A DNA stretch of 49,363 bases from Acidimicrobiia bacterium (GCA_017882905.1 JADGOO010000140.1:1-49363), one strand, 5' to 3'; positions 24,070 through 32,085 are shown, counted from the stretch's first letter. The notes: generated by a model not told the origin, from the sequence alone. Program-made: numbers and translations.

Positions 24070-25785
24070 ATGTCGGCGGATGTGGAGGTCGCAGCCGGCG
24101 AGCCGGGCGCGTCCGGCACACCGGCGCCGCGCATCGGTGAGCTGCTGCTCGAGCGCGGTCTGATCCAGTCCGATCAGCTCGAGTTCGCGCTCGACCTCCA
24201 GCGCACGAGCTCCCGGCGCATGGGCGAGACGCTCGTGGCCATGGGCGCCGTGAGCTCGTCCGACCTCGCCCGCGTGCTCGCGGAGCGCCTCGGCCGCCCG
24301 TTCGTCGATCTCAGTGAGGAATCGATCGACTTCCTGCTCGCGAATCGCATCCCCGAAGAGACTGCTCGCCGGTACTCGGCGGTGCCGGTGCGGCTCAGCG
24401 ACGGCCAGCTCCTGGTGGCGATGGCCGATCCCACCGACGTCTTCGCGCTTGACGACCTTCGGTTCCTCACCGGCTTGACGATCGTCGCCGCGTTCGCCGA
24501 CCCCGTGCAGCTACAGACCACGATCAGCAGGATCTGGGCGCGCGCGAACGTCGACATCGAGCTGGGTTCTGCGGCTGAAGCCGCCGACGAAGACGTCGCC
24601 GACTTCTCGGCTGCTGTCGGCGACGACGAAGCCCCGATCATCCGGCTCGTCAACGCGCTGATCGATCAGGCGATCGACGAGCGTGCGTCCGACGTCCACC
24701 TCGAACCGAGCTCCCGCGCGATGCAGATCCGGTTCCGGATCGACGGGATCCTCCACGACGTCTCCGAAGCGCCGCTGTCGGTCGCACGCGCTCTGGTCTC
24801 GCGCGTCAAGGTGCTCGCGAACATCGACATCGCCAACGCGCGCGTCCCCCACGACGGCCGGTTCACCGTGACGCCACGCGGTCGCTCGGTCGACATCCGA
24901 GTGGTGACGCTCCCGACCGCGAGCGGCGAGGCGGTCGTCATGCGTCTGCTCGATCGTTCGCAGTCGGTCATGACCTTCGATCGCCTCGGCCTCGGTGAAG
25001 GTGAGCTCGACAGCTACATCGCCGAGGCACAGCGGCCCCAGGGCGCGATCCTGATGACCGGCCCGACCGGATCGGGCAAGACGTCGACGCTCTACGCCAC
25101 CGCCGCGATGCTCAACTCGCGCGAACGCGCCATCGTCACGGTCGAAGATCCGGTCGAGTACCGACTCGACGGCATCAAGCAGATCCAGATCCACGCAAAG
25201 GCGGGACGAACGTTTCCGGGCGTGTTGCGCGCCGTGCTGCGCGCCGACCCCGACGTGATCCTCGTGGGCGAGATCCGCGACCACGAGACGGCGCGCATCG
25301 CCGCCGAAGCCGCGATCACGGGCCACCTCGTGCTCAGCACGCTGCACACGACGAGCGCCGCCGCCACGCCCCTTCGCCTTGCCGACATGGGCGTAGAGCC
25401 TTACCTCGTGGCGTCGGCTGTCACCTGCGTCGCCGGGCAACGCCTGATACGGCGCCTGTGCGCGGAATGCGCCGAACCCGACCCGCGCGCGACCACCTGG
25501 CTGCGCAGTCTCGACGCGCCCGACGCGGTCGACACGGCCAAGCTGGTGCGTCGCGCGGTGGGCTGCTCGGCCTGCCAGAGCACGGGTTACATGGGTCGTG
25601 TCGCGATCGTCGAGGTGCTGGTCGTGAGCGACGATGTGAAGCGATTGATCGTTGCCCGCGCGCCGAGCCACGACATCGAGCGCTGGGCGGTCGCCGAAGG
25701 CATGAACCCGCTGCGAACGATCGCGACCCGCCGAGTGCTCGAAGGGATCACGAGCATCGACGAGATGATGCGAGTGGCGCGATGA
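24070..25785 (+). CDS. GspE/PilB-type secretion ATPase
   Basis: 571 residues. An N-terminal MshEN/GspE_N domain (IGELLLERGLIQSDQLEFAL, MGETLVAMGAVSSSDLARVL, YSAVPVRLSDGQLLVAMADP) precedes the ATPase core: DVHLEPSSRAMQIRFRIDG, Walker A GPTGSGKTSTLY near residue 331, Asp box VTVEDPVEYRL, Walker B DVILVGEIRDHETA, and His box GHLVLSTLHTTSA. The C-terminal zinc site has CAEC and CSAC pairs. It powers assembly of a type IV pilus/type II secretion pseudopilus or a related machine. No pilin, GspF or prepilin peptidase gene is visible nearby. Its stop overlaps the next gene (ATGA). MshEN domains can bind c-di-GMP, and a GGDEF gene lies about 4 kb away. Confidence 0.93.
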   Translation: MSADVEVAAGEPGASGTPAPRIGELLLERGLIQSDQLEFALDLQRTSSRRMGETLVAMGAVSSSDLARVLAERLGRPFVDLSEESIDFLLANRIPEETARRYSAVPVRLSDGQLLVAMADPTDVFALDDLRFLTGLTIVAAFADPVQLQTTISRIWARANVDIELGSAAEAADEDVADFSAAVGDDEAPIIRLVNALIDQAIDERASDVHLEPSSRAMQIRFRIDGILHDVSEAPLSVARALVSRVKVLANIDIANARVPHDGRFTVTPRGRSVDIRVVTLPTASGEAVVMRLLDRSQSVMTFDRLGLGEGELDSYIAEAQRPQGAILMTGPTGSGKTSTLYATAAMLNSRERAIVTVEDPVEYRLDGIKQIQIHAKAGRTFPGVLRAVLRADPDVILVGEIRDHETARIAAEAAITGHLVLSTLHTTSAAATPLRLADMGVEPYLVASAVTCVAGQRLIRRLCAECAEPDPRATTWLRSLDAPDAVDTAKLVRRAVGCSACQSTGYMGRVAIVEVLVVSDDVKRLIVARAPSHDIERWAVAEGMNPLRTIATRRVLEGITSIDEMMRVAR

Positions 25786-26642
25786 CCTTCACTGACGCCC
25801 GGCCGGTGATGGACCAGCGCGCGCACGTGTCGCTCGATGAGCTGTCGGTGTGGATGAGGGTGTTCGATTCGAGCGCGCCGCAGCTCTTGCTCAGCGGGCC
25901 GTCGGCCGTGGGCAAGACCCTGCTGGCGCGCGCACTGGCCGACGCCGTGGCGACCCCGAACGTGCCTGACCGCGTGCGAGTCGTGCAGATGCACCCCGGT
26001 GTCGGCTACGAGCACCTCGTGTGCGGCATCTTCGAGCGCGCCGTGAACGGCCGTCGCGTCTCGGAGCACGTCGATGGCGCACTCGTGTCGATGGCGCGTG
26101 CCGTGCAACGCGATGGCGCGCGGCGCGTGCTGGTGCTCGACGACTTGCATCACGTCGACGTTCCGACGGTTCTCGGCGAGATGATCCCACTGCTCGACGA
26201 CCGCGATCGCGGCGATGGCGAGCCGAACATCGACCTGCTGCACGAACGAGGCTTCTCGTTGCCGGCCGGCCTGGCGATCATCGCGACGTCGCTCACCCAG
26301 CCGAGCGCGGCGCTGCGCAGCGAGATGTCGTGGCGGCGCCGCTTCAGCTGCGTCGAGCTCGCGCCGAGCGCCGACGTGCTCGCCCGTCACTACGTCGACG
26401 CACCCAACGAGGTACCCGACCTCGTCGACGGCTTCCTCTGGCTGAACACGATCGTCGAGGTCGCCTTCGGGCCCGCGCACATGATCGGGCATGGGGTGTT
26501 CATGGTCCCGCACATGACGCACGAGCGGCTGCGCGCCGTCTGGGATCATCAGGTGATGCCCTCGCTAGCGACTGTCTCCCGTGGGCATCCGGCGGCCGAC
26601 CGCCTCGACGCGATGCGCTTCTGGCCCAGCCTCGCCGCCTGA
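25782..26642 (+). CDS. McrB-like AAA+ ATPase coupled to the GspE gene
   Basis: 286 residues. Walker A is LLLSGPSAVGKTLLARALAD near residue 37; Walker B is VLVLDDLHHVDVPTVLGEMI. An insertion NIDLLHERGFSLPAGLAIIATS follows, with Arg fingers in SEMSWRRRFSCVEL. The order GE-LL, F-lP-nl-iIaT, then AlRrRF-f-eL is that of McrB-type AAA+ GTPases/ATPases and related MoxR-like proteins. It lacks an N-terminal DNA-binding domain and no McrC nuclease is adjacent, so a restriction role is unlikely here. The ATG overlaps the gspE TGA, which ensures joint translation. Its function with the secretion ATPase is unknown. Confidence 0.75.
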   Translation: MTFTDARPVMDQRAHVSLDELSVWMRVFDSSAPQLLLSGPSAVGKTLLARALADAVATPNVPDRVRVVQMHPGVGYEHLVCGIFERAVNGRRVSEHVDGALVSMARAVQRDGARRVLVLDDLHHVDVPTVLGEMIPLLDDRDRGDGEPNIDLLHERGFSLPAGLAIIATSLTQPSAALRSEMSWRRRFSCVELAPSADVLARHYVDAPNEVPDLVDGFLWLNTIVEVAFGPAHMIGHGVFMVPHMTHERLRAVWDHQVMPSLATVSRGHPAADRLDAMRFWPSLAA

Positions 26643-26692
26643 TCCGCAGCGCGCGCCACGGGCCCGCACTGCATGGAGGGCGCTGCACCGAA

Positions 26693-26698
26693 TACCGT
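26693..26698 (+). promoter_or_regulatory. -10 element TACCGT of a leaderless transcript
   Basis: TACCGT lies exactly 7 bases before the ATG at 26706, as at 3393-3398. There is no Shine-Dalgarno sequence. No clear -35 is visible at 17 or 18 bases. Confidence 0.45.
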
Positions 26699-26705
26699 TC
26701 GCCTT

Positions 26706-27272
26706 ATGCGGCGGTTTCGGGTAATTCTGACGGTTGTTGCTGCGCTCGCGGCCGGGTGCTCCTCGGCGGCGGTGATCCACCGGGCGTCGTTCGAGTCGAC
26801 GACGACGGTGGCCTCGACCAGCACCACCACCACGATCCCGCCGACCACCACGACCGTGGCGGTTCCGACCTGCACCGCTCGTGGCGCATTGCCCGACCCG
26901 CACTGCACGCCGGGGGCGCTCAACCCGGCCGTGACTCAGGCGAACATCGCGTCGACGATCTGCGCCAAGGGCTTTGCGCCGGCCGGCCGGCCCACGGCCG
27001 CGGTGCTCGCGGCCATCAAGGCCGAACAGATCCGGGCCTATCGCCGCGCCGGTGCGTTCGCCCTCTTCGACCTCGATCACCTCGTGCCGCTGTCACTTGG
27101 TGGCGCCCCGAGCGCGGTCGCGAACCTCTGGCCGGAGCCGTGGGCCGGTCTGGGCGGCGCCCACGCCAAGGATGCGGTCGAGGACCGCCTGCACGCGCTC
27201 GTATGTGCCCGAAAGCTCGATCTGGCCGTCGCCCAGCACGAGATTGCCAGCGATTGGGTCACGGCGCACTAG
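26706..27272 (+). CDS. Exported lipoprotein with HNH-like nuclease motif
   Basis: 188 residues. The signal peptide ends in a lipobox (AALAAGCSS), followed by a Thr-rich linker (STTTTIPPTTTTVAVP). The C-terminal domain has FDLDHLVPLSLGGAPSAVANLWPEP followed by AKDAVEDRLHALVCARKLDL and AQHEIASDW. The DH-PLsLGG-N-wpE pattern is that of an HNH/beta-beta-alpha-metal nuclease, and the whole block matches what I recall of small secreted HNH-like proteins. It may degrade extracellular nucleic acid or be a weapon-type effector; I see no immunity gene. The start is chosen at the leaderless ATG; an upstream in-frame start at 26673 is unlikely. Confidence 0.7.
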   Translation: MRRFRVILTVVAALAAGCSSAAVIHRASFESTTTVASTSTTTTIPPTTTTVAVPTCTARGALPDPHCTPGALNPAVTQANIASTICAKGFAPAGRPTAAVLAAIKAEQIRAYRRAGAFALFDLDHLVPLSLGGAPSAVANLWPEPWAGLGGAHAKDAVEDRLHALVCARKLDLAVAQHEIASDWVTAH

Positions 27273-27314
27273 ACAGCGAGCGTGCGCTGACTCAGGCGCG
27301 GGTATCTTCAGCGC

Positions 27315-27446
27315 GTGTCGATCGCGGCACGCGGGACGAGGGATTGCATGACCGTGCGCAGAACAGCGACAACCGAGCCTGGGCGTGGGAACCGGCCCAC
27401 GCCAACCGGCGGCCGGTGCCTCTCCCACCGAATCGCCACGGCGTGA
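27315..27446 (+). CDS. Leaderless leader mini-ORF, 43 residues
   Basis: TATCTT (27303-27308) is followed by exactly 6 bases and a GTG. The ORF begins MSIAARGTRDCMTVRRTATT and its TGA overlaps the GTG start of the next gene as GTGA. That downstream gene has no ribosome site. Third-position GC is mixed, so the peptide itself may be unimportant. See the similar cases at 2007 and 29196. Confidence 0.3.
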   Translation: MSIAARGTRDCMTVRRTATTEPGRGNRPTPTGGRCLSHRIATA

Positions 27447-28030
27447 GTCCCGCGGAGGCCGTCTCCACCCGCGGTGCGTGGCGCGTGTCCGACGGTTCGC
27501 AGGTCGACGGCGCGCAGGCCCGGGCCGCATGGGTGGAAGCCGCGCGCCCGGTGCTGCTGGCCGCCGCTCGCCGTTACGGCGACCTGATCAGCACGAAGAA
27601 CCTCGCCGAGGCGGTGCAGTCCGAGACCGGGATCCGCACCAAGCAGAGGGTCGACTCCTGGATCGGCGACGTGCTCGGGACGGTCGCGGCCGAGTGCGCC
27701 GCCAAGGGAGAGCCACTGCTCTGCGCCTTTTGCGTACGGGCCGACGAGACCGTCGGCTCGGCCTACGTGGAGGCGGCGCGCGCCGCGTATGGCGAGGCCC
27801 CCGAGGATCCCGAGGTGCACGCGGCCGAGGAGCGGCTGAAGGCCCATCGGTTCTTCGAAGCCGAAGGCATCCCGGCCGACGGCGGGCGCGCCAAGCTGCC
27901 GCCCAAGATCGCGAACAAGCGTGTGCGCGACGCCAAGAACGCGCCCCGGATCAAGGGGCCGATCTGTCCGATCCACTTCCTCGAGTACCCCGCCAACGGC
28001 AAGTGTGGCTTCTGCGGCGACGAGCTCTGA
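27443..28030 (+). CDS. Uncharacterised protein with C-terminal CxxH...CxxC zinc-ribbon-like motif
   Basis: About 195 residues, cytoplasmic. The first domain (about 15-110) reads AARRYGDLISTKNLAEAVQSET and RVDSWIGDVLGTVAAECAAKG, with two Cys in LLCAFCVRADE. This Y-G-LI...L---VQ...T-I---..WIG-VL block recurs in actinobacterial proteins of unknown role and, I think, near HNH/restriction proteins, though I am not sure. The C-terminus has CPIHFLEYPANGKCGFCGDE, probably a zinc site. The GTG start at 27443 overlaps the stop of a leader ORF (GTGA); the alternative is GTG 27485. A hairpin terminator follows. Confidence 0.7.
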   Translation: MSPAEAVSTRGAWRVSDGSQVDGAQARAAWVEAARPVLLAAARRYGDLISTKNLAEAVQSETGIRTKQRVDSWIGDVLGTVAAECAAKGEPLLCAFCVRADETVGSAYVEAARAAYGEAPEDPEVHAAEERLKAHRFFEAEGIPADGGRAKLPPKIANKRVRDAKNAPRIKGPICPIHFLEYPANGKCGFCGDEL

Positions 28031-28040
28031 CGAGCTGACC

Positions 28041-28074
28041 GCGCCGCGCCGGACCGAGCTCCGCGCGGCGCTTT
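28041..28074 (+). terminator. Hairpin terminator with short T run
   Basis: GCGCCGCGC (28041-28049) pairs with GCGCGGCGC (28063-28071) across a 13-base loop, followed directly by TTT. It lies 10 bases after the stop of the Cys-rich protein gene. Confidence 0.6.
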
Positions 28075-28076
28075 CG

Positions 28077-28120
28077 AGGGGTTTCCCCGATTCCTTCGGC
28101 GGTCTCGATCTCTAGGTTTC
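28077..28120 (+). promoter_or_regulatory. GGGGTTTCCCC box with -10-like CTAGGTT, copy 1
   Basis: The 18-mer AGGGGTTTCCCCGATTCC (28077-28094) is followed by exactly 17 bases and CTAGGTTTC (28112-28120). The same 18-mer with the same 17-base spacing to CTACGTTC occurs at 32086. The GGGG-TTT-CCCC core is a palindrome. It drives the secreted propeller-like gene at 28194 and is likely the site of a shared activator or a special sigma factor. Confidence 0.65.
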
Positions 28121-28193
28121 GTGGTGCGCCGGCGGACACCGATTCCCGATGGCCGAGGCGCCGTGAGTCGTCACCACGACGAGGGAGTCCGAG

Positions 28194-29066
28194 ATGAACC
28201 GCACGCAACGCCTGCTCCGCGCGGCGGCCGCCGCGATCCTGGTGGCCGCAATGACACTGGTCGCCGGCACGCCCTACGCCGGCGCGGTCACGCCGAAGAA
28301 CAACTCGATGCTGTTCTACCGGAACATCGGAACCCCGACCGGGTACCGGGCGACGCTCGCCAACGGCACCTACCTGTCGAAGGGCCCGTCGAGCTTCTCG
28401 AGCGGCTGGTCGCAGGTCGCCATCGACCGCGACAGCGTCATCTTCTACAACACCACGACGGGGCTGGGCGTGACCGGCACGTACATCAACGGCGTGTTCA
28501 CGCAGATGCACACCTACCACTTCTCCACCGGCTGGACGTACGTGGTCGCCGGCTGCAACACCATCTTCTTCTTCAACGTGAGGACACAGACGGCCGCGAT
28601 CGGAACGCTCGTCGGCGGGACGTTCAGTCAGACGGGTTCCTCGTCGGGATGGACGAACGTGCAGATGGTCGCGGCATCGTGCGATTCGCTGCTCGTCTAC
28701 AACTACACGGGCGGTGGGACGCTCACCATGCCGATGAACGACGGTGTGCTGGGCAGCGGAACGCTGTACCACCTCAGCGCGAAGTGGACCTCCATCGTGG
28801 CCACCGACGACAGCGTGATCTTCTACAACACCGGCACGGGAGTCGGCGCGTGGGGCCGTCTGATCGCCGGCCAGTTCACACAGACCGGTTCGAGCACGGG
28901 CTTCTCGAAAGGGCTCGGCGTGAGCGCCACGGCGACCAGCTTGTTCTTCTACACCGGTCCGGCGGGCACCGCCGGCATCGCCACGCTCAAGAGCGGCGTC
29001 TATCAGTACGTGCGATCGCTGAGTGGCTTCGCCACCAACTGGGCGATCATTGTCGGCGGTAAGTAA
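28194..29066 (+). CDS. Secreted six-repeat beta-propeller-like protein
   Basis: 290 residues with a Sec signal peptide ending near AGTPYAGAV. The mature part holds six imperfect repeats of about 42 residues, each with a D-SVIFYN-like strand: NNSMLFYRN, DSVIFYNTTTG, NTIFFFNVRT, DSLLVYNYTG, DSVIFYNTGTG and TSLFFYTGPAG. Each is followed by a G-L-G-F-QTGSS-GW segment. The last segment, TNWAIIVGGK, could close the ring with the first repeat. It resembles tachylectin-like or other carbohydrate-binding propellers; the function is unknown. It has a ribosome site GAGGGAG and lies 74 bases after the GGGGTTTCCCC promoter. Confidence 0.8.
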   Translation: MNRTQRLLRAAAAAILVAAMTLVAGTPYAGAVTPKNNSMLFYRNIGTPTGYRATLANGTYLSKGPSSFSSGWSQVAIDRDSVIFYNTTTGLGVTGTYINGVFTQMHTYHFSTGWTYVVAGCNTIFFFNVRTQTAAIGTLVGGTFSQTGSSSGWTNVQMVAASCDSLLVYNYTGGGTLTMPMNDGVLGSGTLYHLSAKWTSIVATDDSVIFYNTGTGVGAWGRLIAGQFTQTGSSTGFSKGLGVSATATSLFFYTGPAGTAGIATLKSGVYQYVRSLSGFATNWAIIVGGK

Positions 29067-29120
29067 CGGCGGCGATCCGTCTTCCTGTCGAACGACGCCG
29101 CCGCGCAACGCGGTCGACTG

Positions 29121-29151
29121 TGAGGGGCCGATCCAACGGATCGGCCCCTCA
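29121..29151 (+). terminator. Perfect 14-bp hairpin with 3-base loop
   Basis: TGAGGGGCCGATCC (29121-29134) and GGATCGGCCCCTCA (29138-29151) are exact reverse complements around the loop AAC. It stands between the secreted repeat protein and the LuxR gene, so it is a strong terminator candidate, although no T run follows. Confidence 0.7.
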
Positions 29152-29183
29152 CCGCGCGTCGGGACACGCAGCGGGCCGCGCGC

Positions 29184-29189
29184 TACGTT
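29184..29189 (+). promoter_or_regulatory. -10 element TACGTT of leaderless LuxR leader
   Basis: GCTACGTTC followed by GTG at N6 is shared with the DUF4242-like gene promoter (TACGTT 32122-32127, GTG 32134). No GGGGTTTCCCC box is present upstream of this copy. Confidence 0.45.
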
Positions 29190-29195
29190 CGCCGT

Positions 29196-29276
29196 GTGGG
29201 CTGGGCGCGACCGCACGGCGTTTCGCCGGAGGGCCGGCACCCGTCGCGTGGCGGAACGTTCCCGACGCGACGATGA
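29196..29276 (+). CDS. Leaderless leader mini-ORF, 26 residues, before the LuxR gene
   Basis: The GTG lies exactly 6 bases after TACGTT. The peptide reads MGWARPHGVSPEGRHPSRGG plus six residues. Its TGA overlaps the LuxR ATG (ATGA at 29273-29276). The LuxR start has no ribosome site, so translation of the regulator could depend on this ORF. It is small, basic and has no known domain. Confidence 0.35.
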   Translation: MGWARPHGVSPEGRHPSRGGTFPTRR

Positions 29277-32047
29277 ACATCTCGACGATGGTGGGCCGCG
29301 TCGACGAGAGACGCCGGATCGCGCATGCACTCGCGCGCGCGTCGGAGCTGTCGTCCCTGGTGATCGTGAGCGGCGAGGCCGGCATCGGCAAGAGCGCACT
29401 CTTCGGCTCGTCCGTTGAGGAGGCCCGAGCGTCGGCTGCCACGGTGCTCGTGAGCCGACCAGCGCGGGCCGAGGAGTCGTTCGCCTACTCCGCGCTCGCC
29501 GATCTGCTCGACGGCGTCTCCGGTGCGGCCCTCGATGCGCTCAGCGCTCCGGCGCGGCGGGCGCTCGACTTCGCGCTGCGGCGCGCCGATGATCCACCGC
29601 CCGATTTCGATGCGGGTGCGGTCGCGTTCGCGGCCGCGCAGCTGCTCGCCACACTCGCCGCGCCCGTGGTCTTGGCAATCGACGATGTGCAGTGGGTCGA
29701 CGCCTCGAGCGCCGCAGTCGTTGACTTCGTGCTCCGCCGCGTGCCCGCGGCCGGCATGTTCGTGCTGGCCGCGTGGCGAAGTGGAACGTCGTCGCGCTGC
29801 ACGTTCGTGAGCCGGCCACCCGATGCGCTCGCGTGCGAGACGATCGCGCTCGGCCCGGTTGGTGTGGCCGAGCTGCACCACATCATTCGTGAACGGGCCG
29901 GCATCGTCCCCACCCGGCCCGCGCTCGTCGGCATCGCCGAGATGTCAGGTGGCAACCCGCTCTTCGCGATCGAGCTTGCTCGCCATACCGCGGGCAGCCG
30001 TGTCGGCCAGCCGGTCGGTCAGGCGACCGGGGCGGCGCCGATGCCGCCGACGTTGCGCGATTCGCTCCGCCGGCGCCTGTCGTCGCTGAGCGACGACGCG
30101 CGAGCGACCCTGCTCGTCGTTGCCGCGCTCGGCCGCCCCTCGCTCGCGCAGGTGAGCGAGCTCGTGGCCGCAGAGGATCTCGAACGCGTGGAAGCCGACG
30201 GTGCGATCGTGATCCGCGACGGTCGAGTCGAGTTCTCGCATCCGCTCCTTGCCGCCGAGATCTACGCCTCGACGCCGACGATGACGCGGATCGCGATGCA
30301 CGCGCGGCTCGCCGCGAGCATGGGCAGCCTCGAGGAACGCGCCCACCACCTGGCGCTCGCGACCTCGAAGCCTGATGCGGCCGTCGCAAGTGAGATCGAC
30401 GCGGCCGCAGTGGCCGCGGCGAACCGCGGTGCGCCGCACGCCGCGGCCGATCTGGGCGAAGCGGCGGTGCGCCTCACGCCTGCGGCCGACCCCAACCTGT
30501 GGCGCCGTCAGGTCGCGCTGGCGGAGCACCGCTTCCGGGCCGGCGATGCGGCACTTGCCCGCCGTGGCCTCGAGGAGGCGCTGGATTCCATCGACGACAC
30601 AGCGCTGCGAGCCCGCTCGATGTTGCTGCTCGCCGAGATCGCCTTCGAGTCAGACACGCCGTCGGTCGCGATCGGGTACGCCACCCGCGCGGTGCGCGAC
30701 GCCCCCACGCCCGCACTCGAGGCCGAAGCGCGCGTGACGTTGGCCCGCGTGTACTACGACGACTTCAGCCAAGCCTGTGAGCACGCCCGCGAGGCCCGCG
30801 CGATCGTCGAACGCGAACCCTCCTTACCGGCCGACATCGTCGCGGCCGCGGAGCTGACCGCGGCGACGACGGCGTTCCTCGCCGGTGCGGGTCTCGACCG
30901 TGCGGCCTACGAGCGAGCGGCCGACATCGAAGCGACGAGCGCGCGTCGACCTCGACTCGCAGACTCGGCTCGCGCCGCGCTCGCCGCCGACCTGAAGTAC
31001 GCCGACCAGCTCGATGACGCTCGCATCGCCTTGCTCGCGCTGCACGAGGAATCGTTGGGCAGCGGCGACGAGAGCTCTCGGCCCTTCGCGCTGAGCCACC
31101 TACCCCAGCTCGAATTGTTCACGGGGAGCTGGGATGTGGCGGAGGCATGGGCGAACGAGCACCTGATGCTGGCCGAGGCGACGCGTCAACACGGGCAGAT
31201 CGTGCAGGCACGCTTCAACCTCGCGATGATCGCCGCCCACCGCGGCGACCTCGAACCCGCGCGCGCCCACGCGCTCCACGACCTCGAGGTCGCGATCGCG
31301 GCGAACGATCGGTGGACGATCGCGGCCCTGACTGCATTGCTTGGCTTCGTGGAGTGGAGCGACGGCGACGCGGTTGGCGCGTTGGCACACTTGCGGCGCT
31401 CGTTCGTCGAGCGCGAGGCCATGGGCCTGCGCGAGCCGGGCCGTTCGCGGTTCCTCGGCGACCACATCGAGACGTTGATCGCATGCGACGAGATCGACGA
31501 AGCGCGCGACCTCATTGCGCTCGTGTACGACCGATCGGTCGCGGTGGGGCGGCCGTCGGGGATCAGCGCCGCGCAACGGGGGAGCGGGCTGCTCCTCGCG
31601 CGCGACGGCGACCAGAGTGGCGCGCAGGATGCGTTCGCCGCTGCGCTCGCCGCGCTCGACGGTGTGCCGCTGCCGTTCGAGCGGGCGCGCACGTTGCTGG
31701 CGCAGGGCCAGGCGCTGCGGCGCGGGAAGGCCCGCCGCGCCGCCCGCGAGGTGCTGGCGGCGGCCCATGACGAGTTCACGCGACTCGGAGCGCAGCTGTG
31801 GGCCGCCCGCGCCTCGAACGAGATCGACCGGGTCGGCGGGCGAGTCTCGACGTCGTTGGAGCTCACGGATACCGAGCGACGTGTGGCCGAGCTCGCCGCG
31901 ACCGGGGCGTCGACCCGCGCCATCGCGGCGGCGGCGTACATCAGCGTGAAGACCGTCGAGGCGAACCTGACGCGCATCTACCGCAAGCTCGGCGTGACCT
32001 CACGTGCCGAGCTGGCCGCGCTGATGGCTGATGGCCGTCGGGGGTAG
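29273..32047 (+). CDS. Large AAA-LuxR transcriptional regulator (LAL/MalT-type)
   Basis: 924 residues. An N-terminal AAA/NACHT-like ATPase has Walker A VSGEAGIGKSALF near residue 36 and Walker B VVLAIDDVQWVDAS. A long helical TPR-like middle (about 380-850) follows. The C-terminal LuxR helix-turn-helix (about 862-920) has LTDTERRVAELAATGASTRA and ISVKTVEANLTRIYRKLGVTSRAEL. This LAL type senses a ligand and activates transcription on ATP binding. The gene lies between two GGGGTTTCCCC promoters, so it may control the neighbouring secreted protein and DUF4242 gene (inference). ATG 29273 was chosen because the preceding frame is not coding-like and the leader ORF ends there. Confidence 0.9.
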   Translation: MNISTMVGRVDERRRIAHALARASELSSLVIVSGEAGIGKSALFGSSVEEARASAATVLVSRPARAEESFAYSALADLLDGVSGAALDALSAPARRALDFALRRADDPPPDFDAGAVAFAAAQLLATLAAPVVLAIDDVQWVDASSAAVVDFVLRRVPAAGMFVLAAWRSGTSSRCTFVSRPPDALACETIALGPVGVAELHHIIRERAGIVPTRPALVGIAEMSGGNPLFAIELARHTAGSRVGQPVGQATGAAPMPPTLRDSLRRRLSSLSDDARATLLVVAALGRPSLAQVSELVAAEDLERVEADGAIVIRDGRVEFSHPLLAAEIYASTPTMTRIAMHARLAASMGSLEERAHHLALATSKPDAAVASEIDAAAVAAANRGAPHAAADLGEAAVRLTPAADPNLWRRQVALAEHRFRAGDAALARRGLEEALDSIDDTALRARSMLLLAEIAFESDTPSVAIGYATRAVRDAPTPALEAEARVTLARVYYDDFSQACEHAREARAIVEREPSLPADIVAAAELTAATTAFLAGAGLDRAAYERAADIEATSARRPRLADSARAALAADLKYADQLDDARIALLALHEESLGSGDESSRPFALSHLPQLELFTGSWDVAEAWANEHLMLAEATRQHGQIVQARFNLAMIAAHRGDLEPARAHALHDLEVAIAANDRWTIAALTALLGFVEWSDGDAVGALAHLRRSFVEREAMGLREPGRSRFLGDHIETLIACDEIDEARDLIALVYDRSVAVGRPSGISAAQRGSGLLLARDGDQSGAQDAFAAALAALDGVPLPFERARTLLAQGQALRRGKARRAAREVLAAAHDEFTRLGAQLWAARASNEIDRVGGRVSTSLELTDTERRVAELAATGASTRAIAAAAYISVKTVEANLTRIYRKLGVTSRAELAALMADGRRG

Positions 32048-32085
32048 CGGCGCGGGAGCGGGCTGCGAGACAGGGACGTGGGGAT

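Noticed and set aside
25782-26642. Type IV restriction system (McrBC)
   Set aside because: No McrC nuclease and no N-terminal DNA-recognition domain; the gene is coupled to a secretion ATPase instead.
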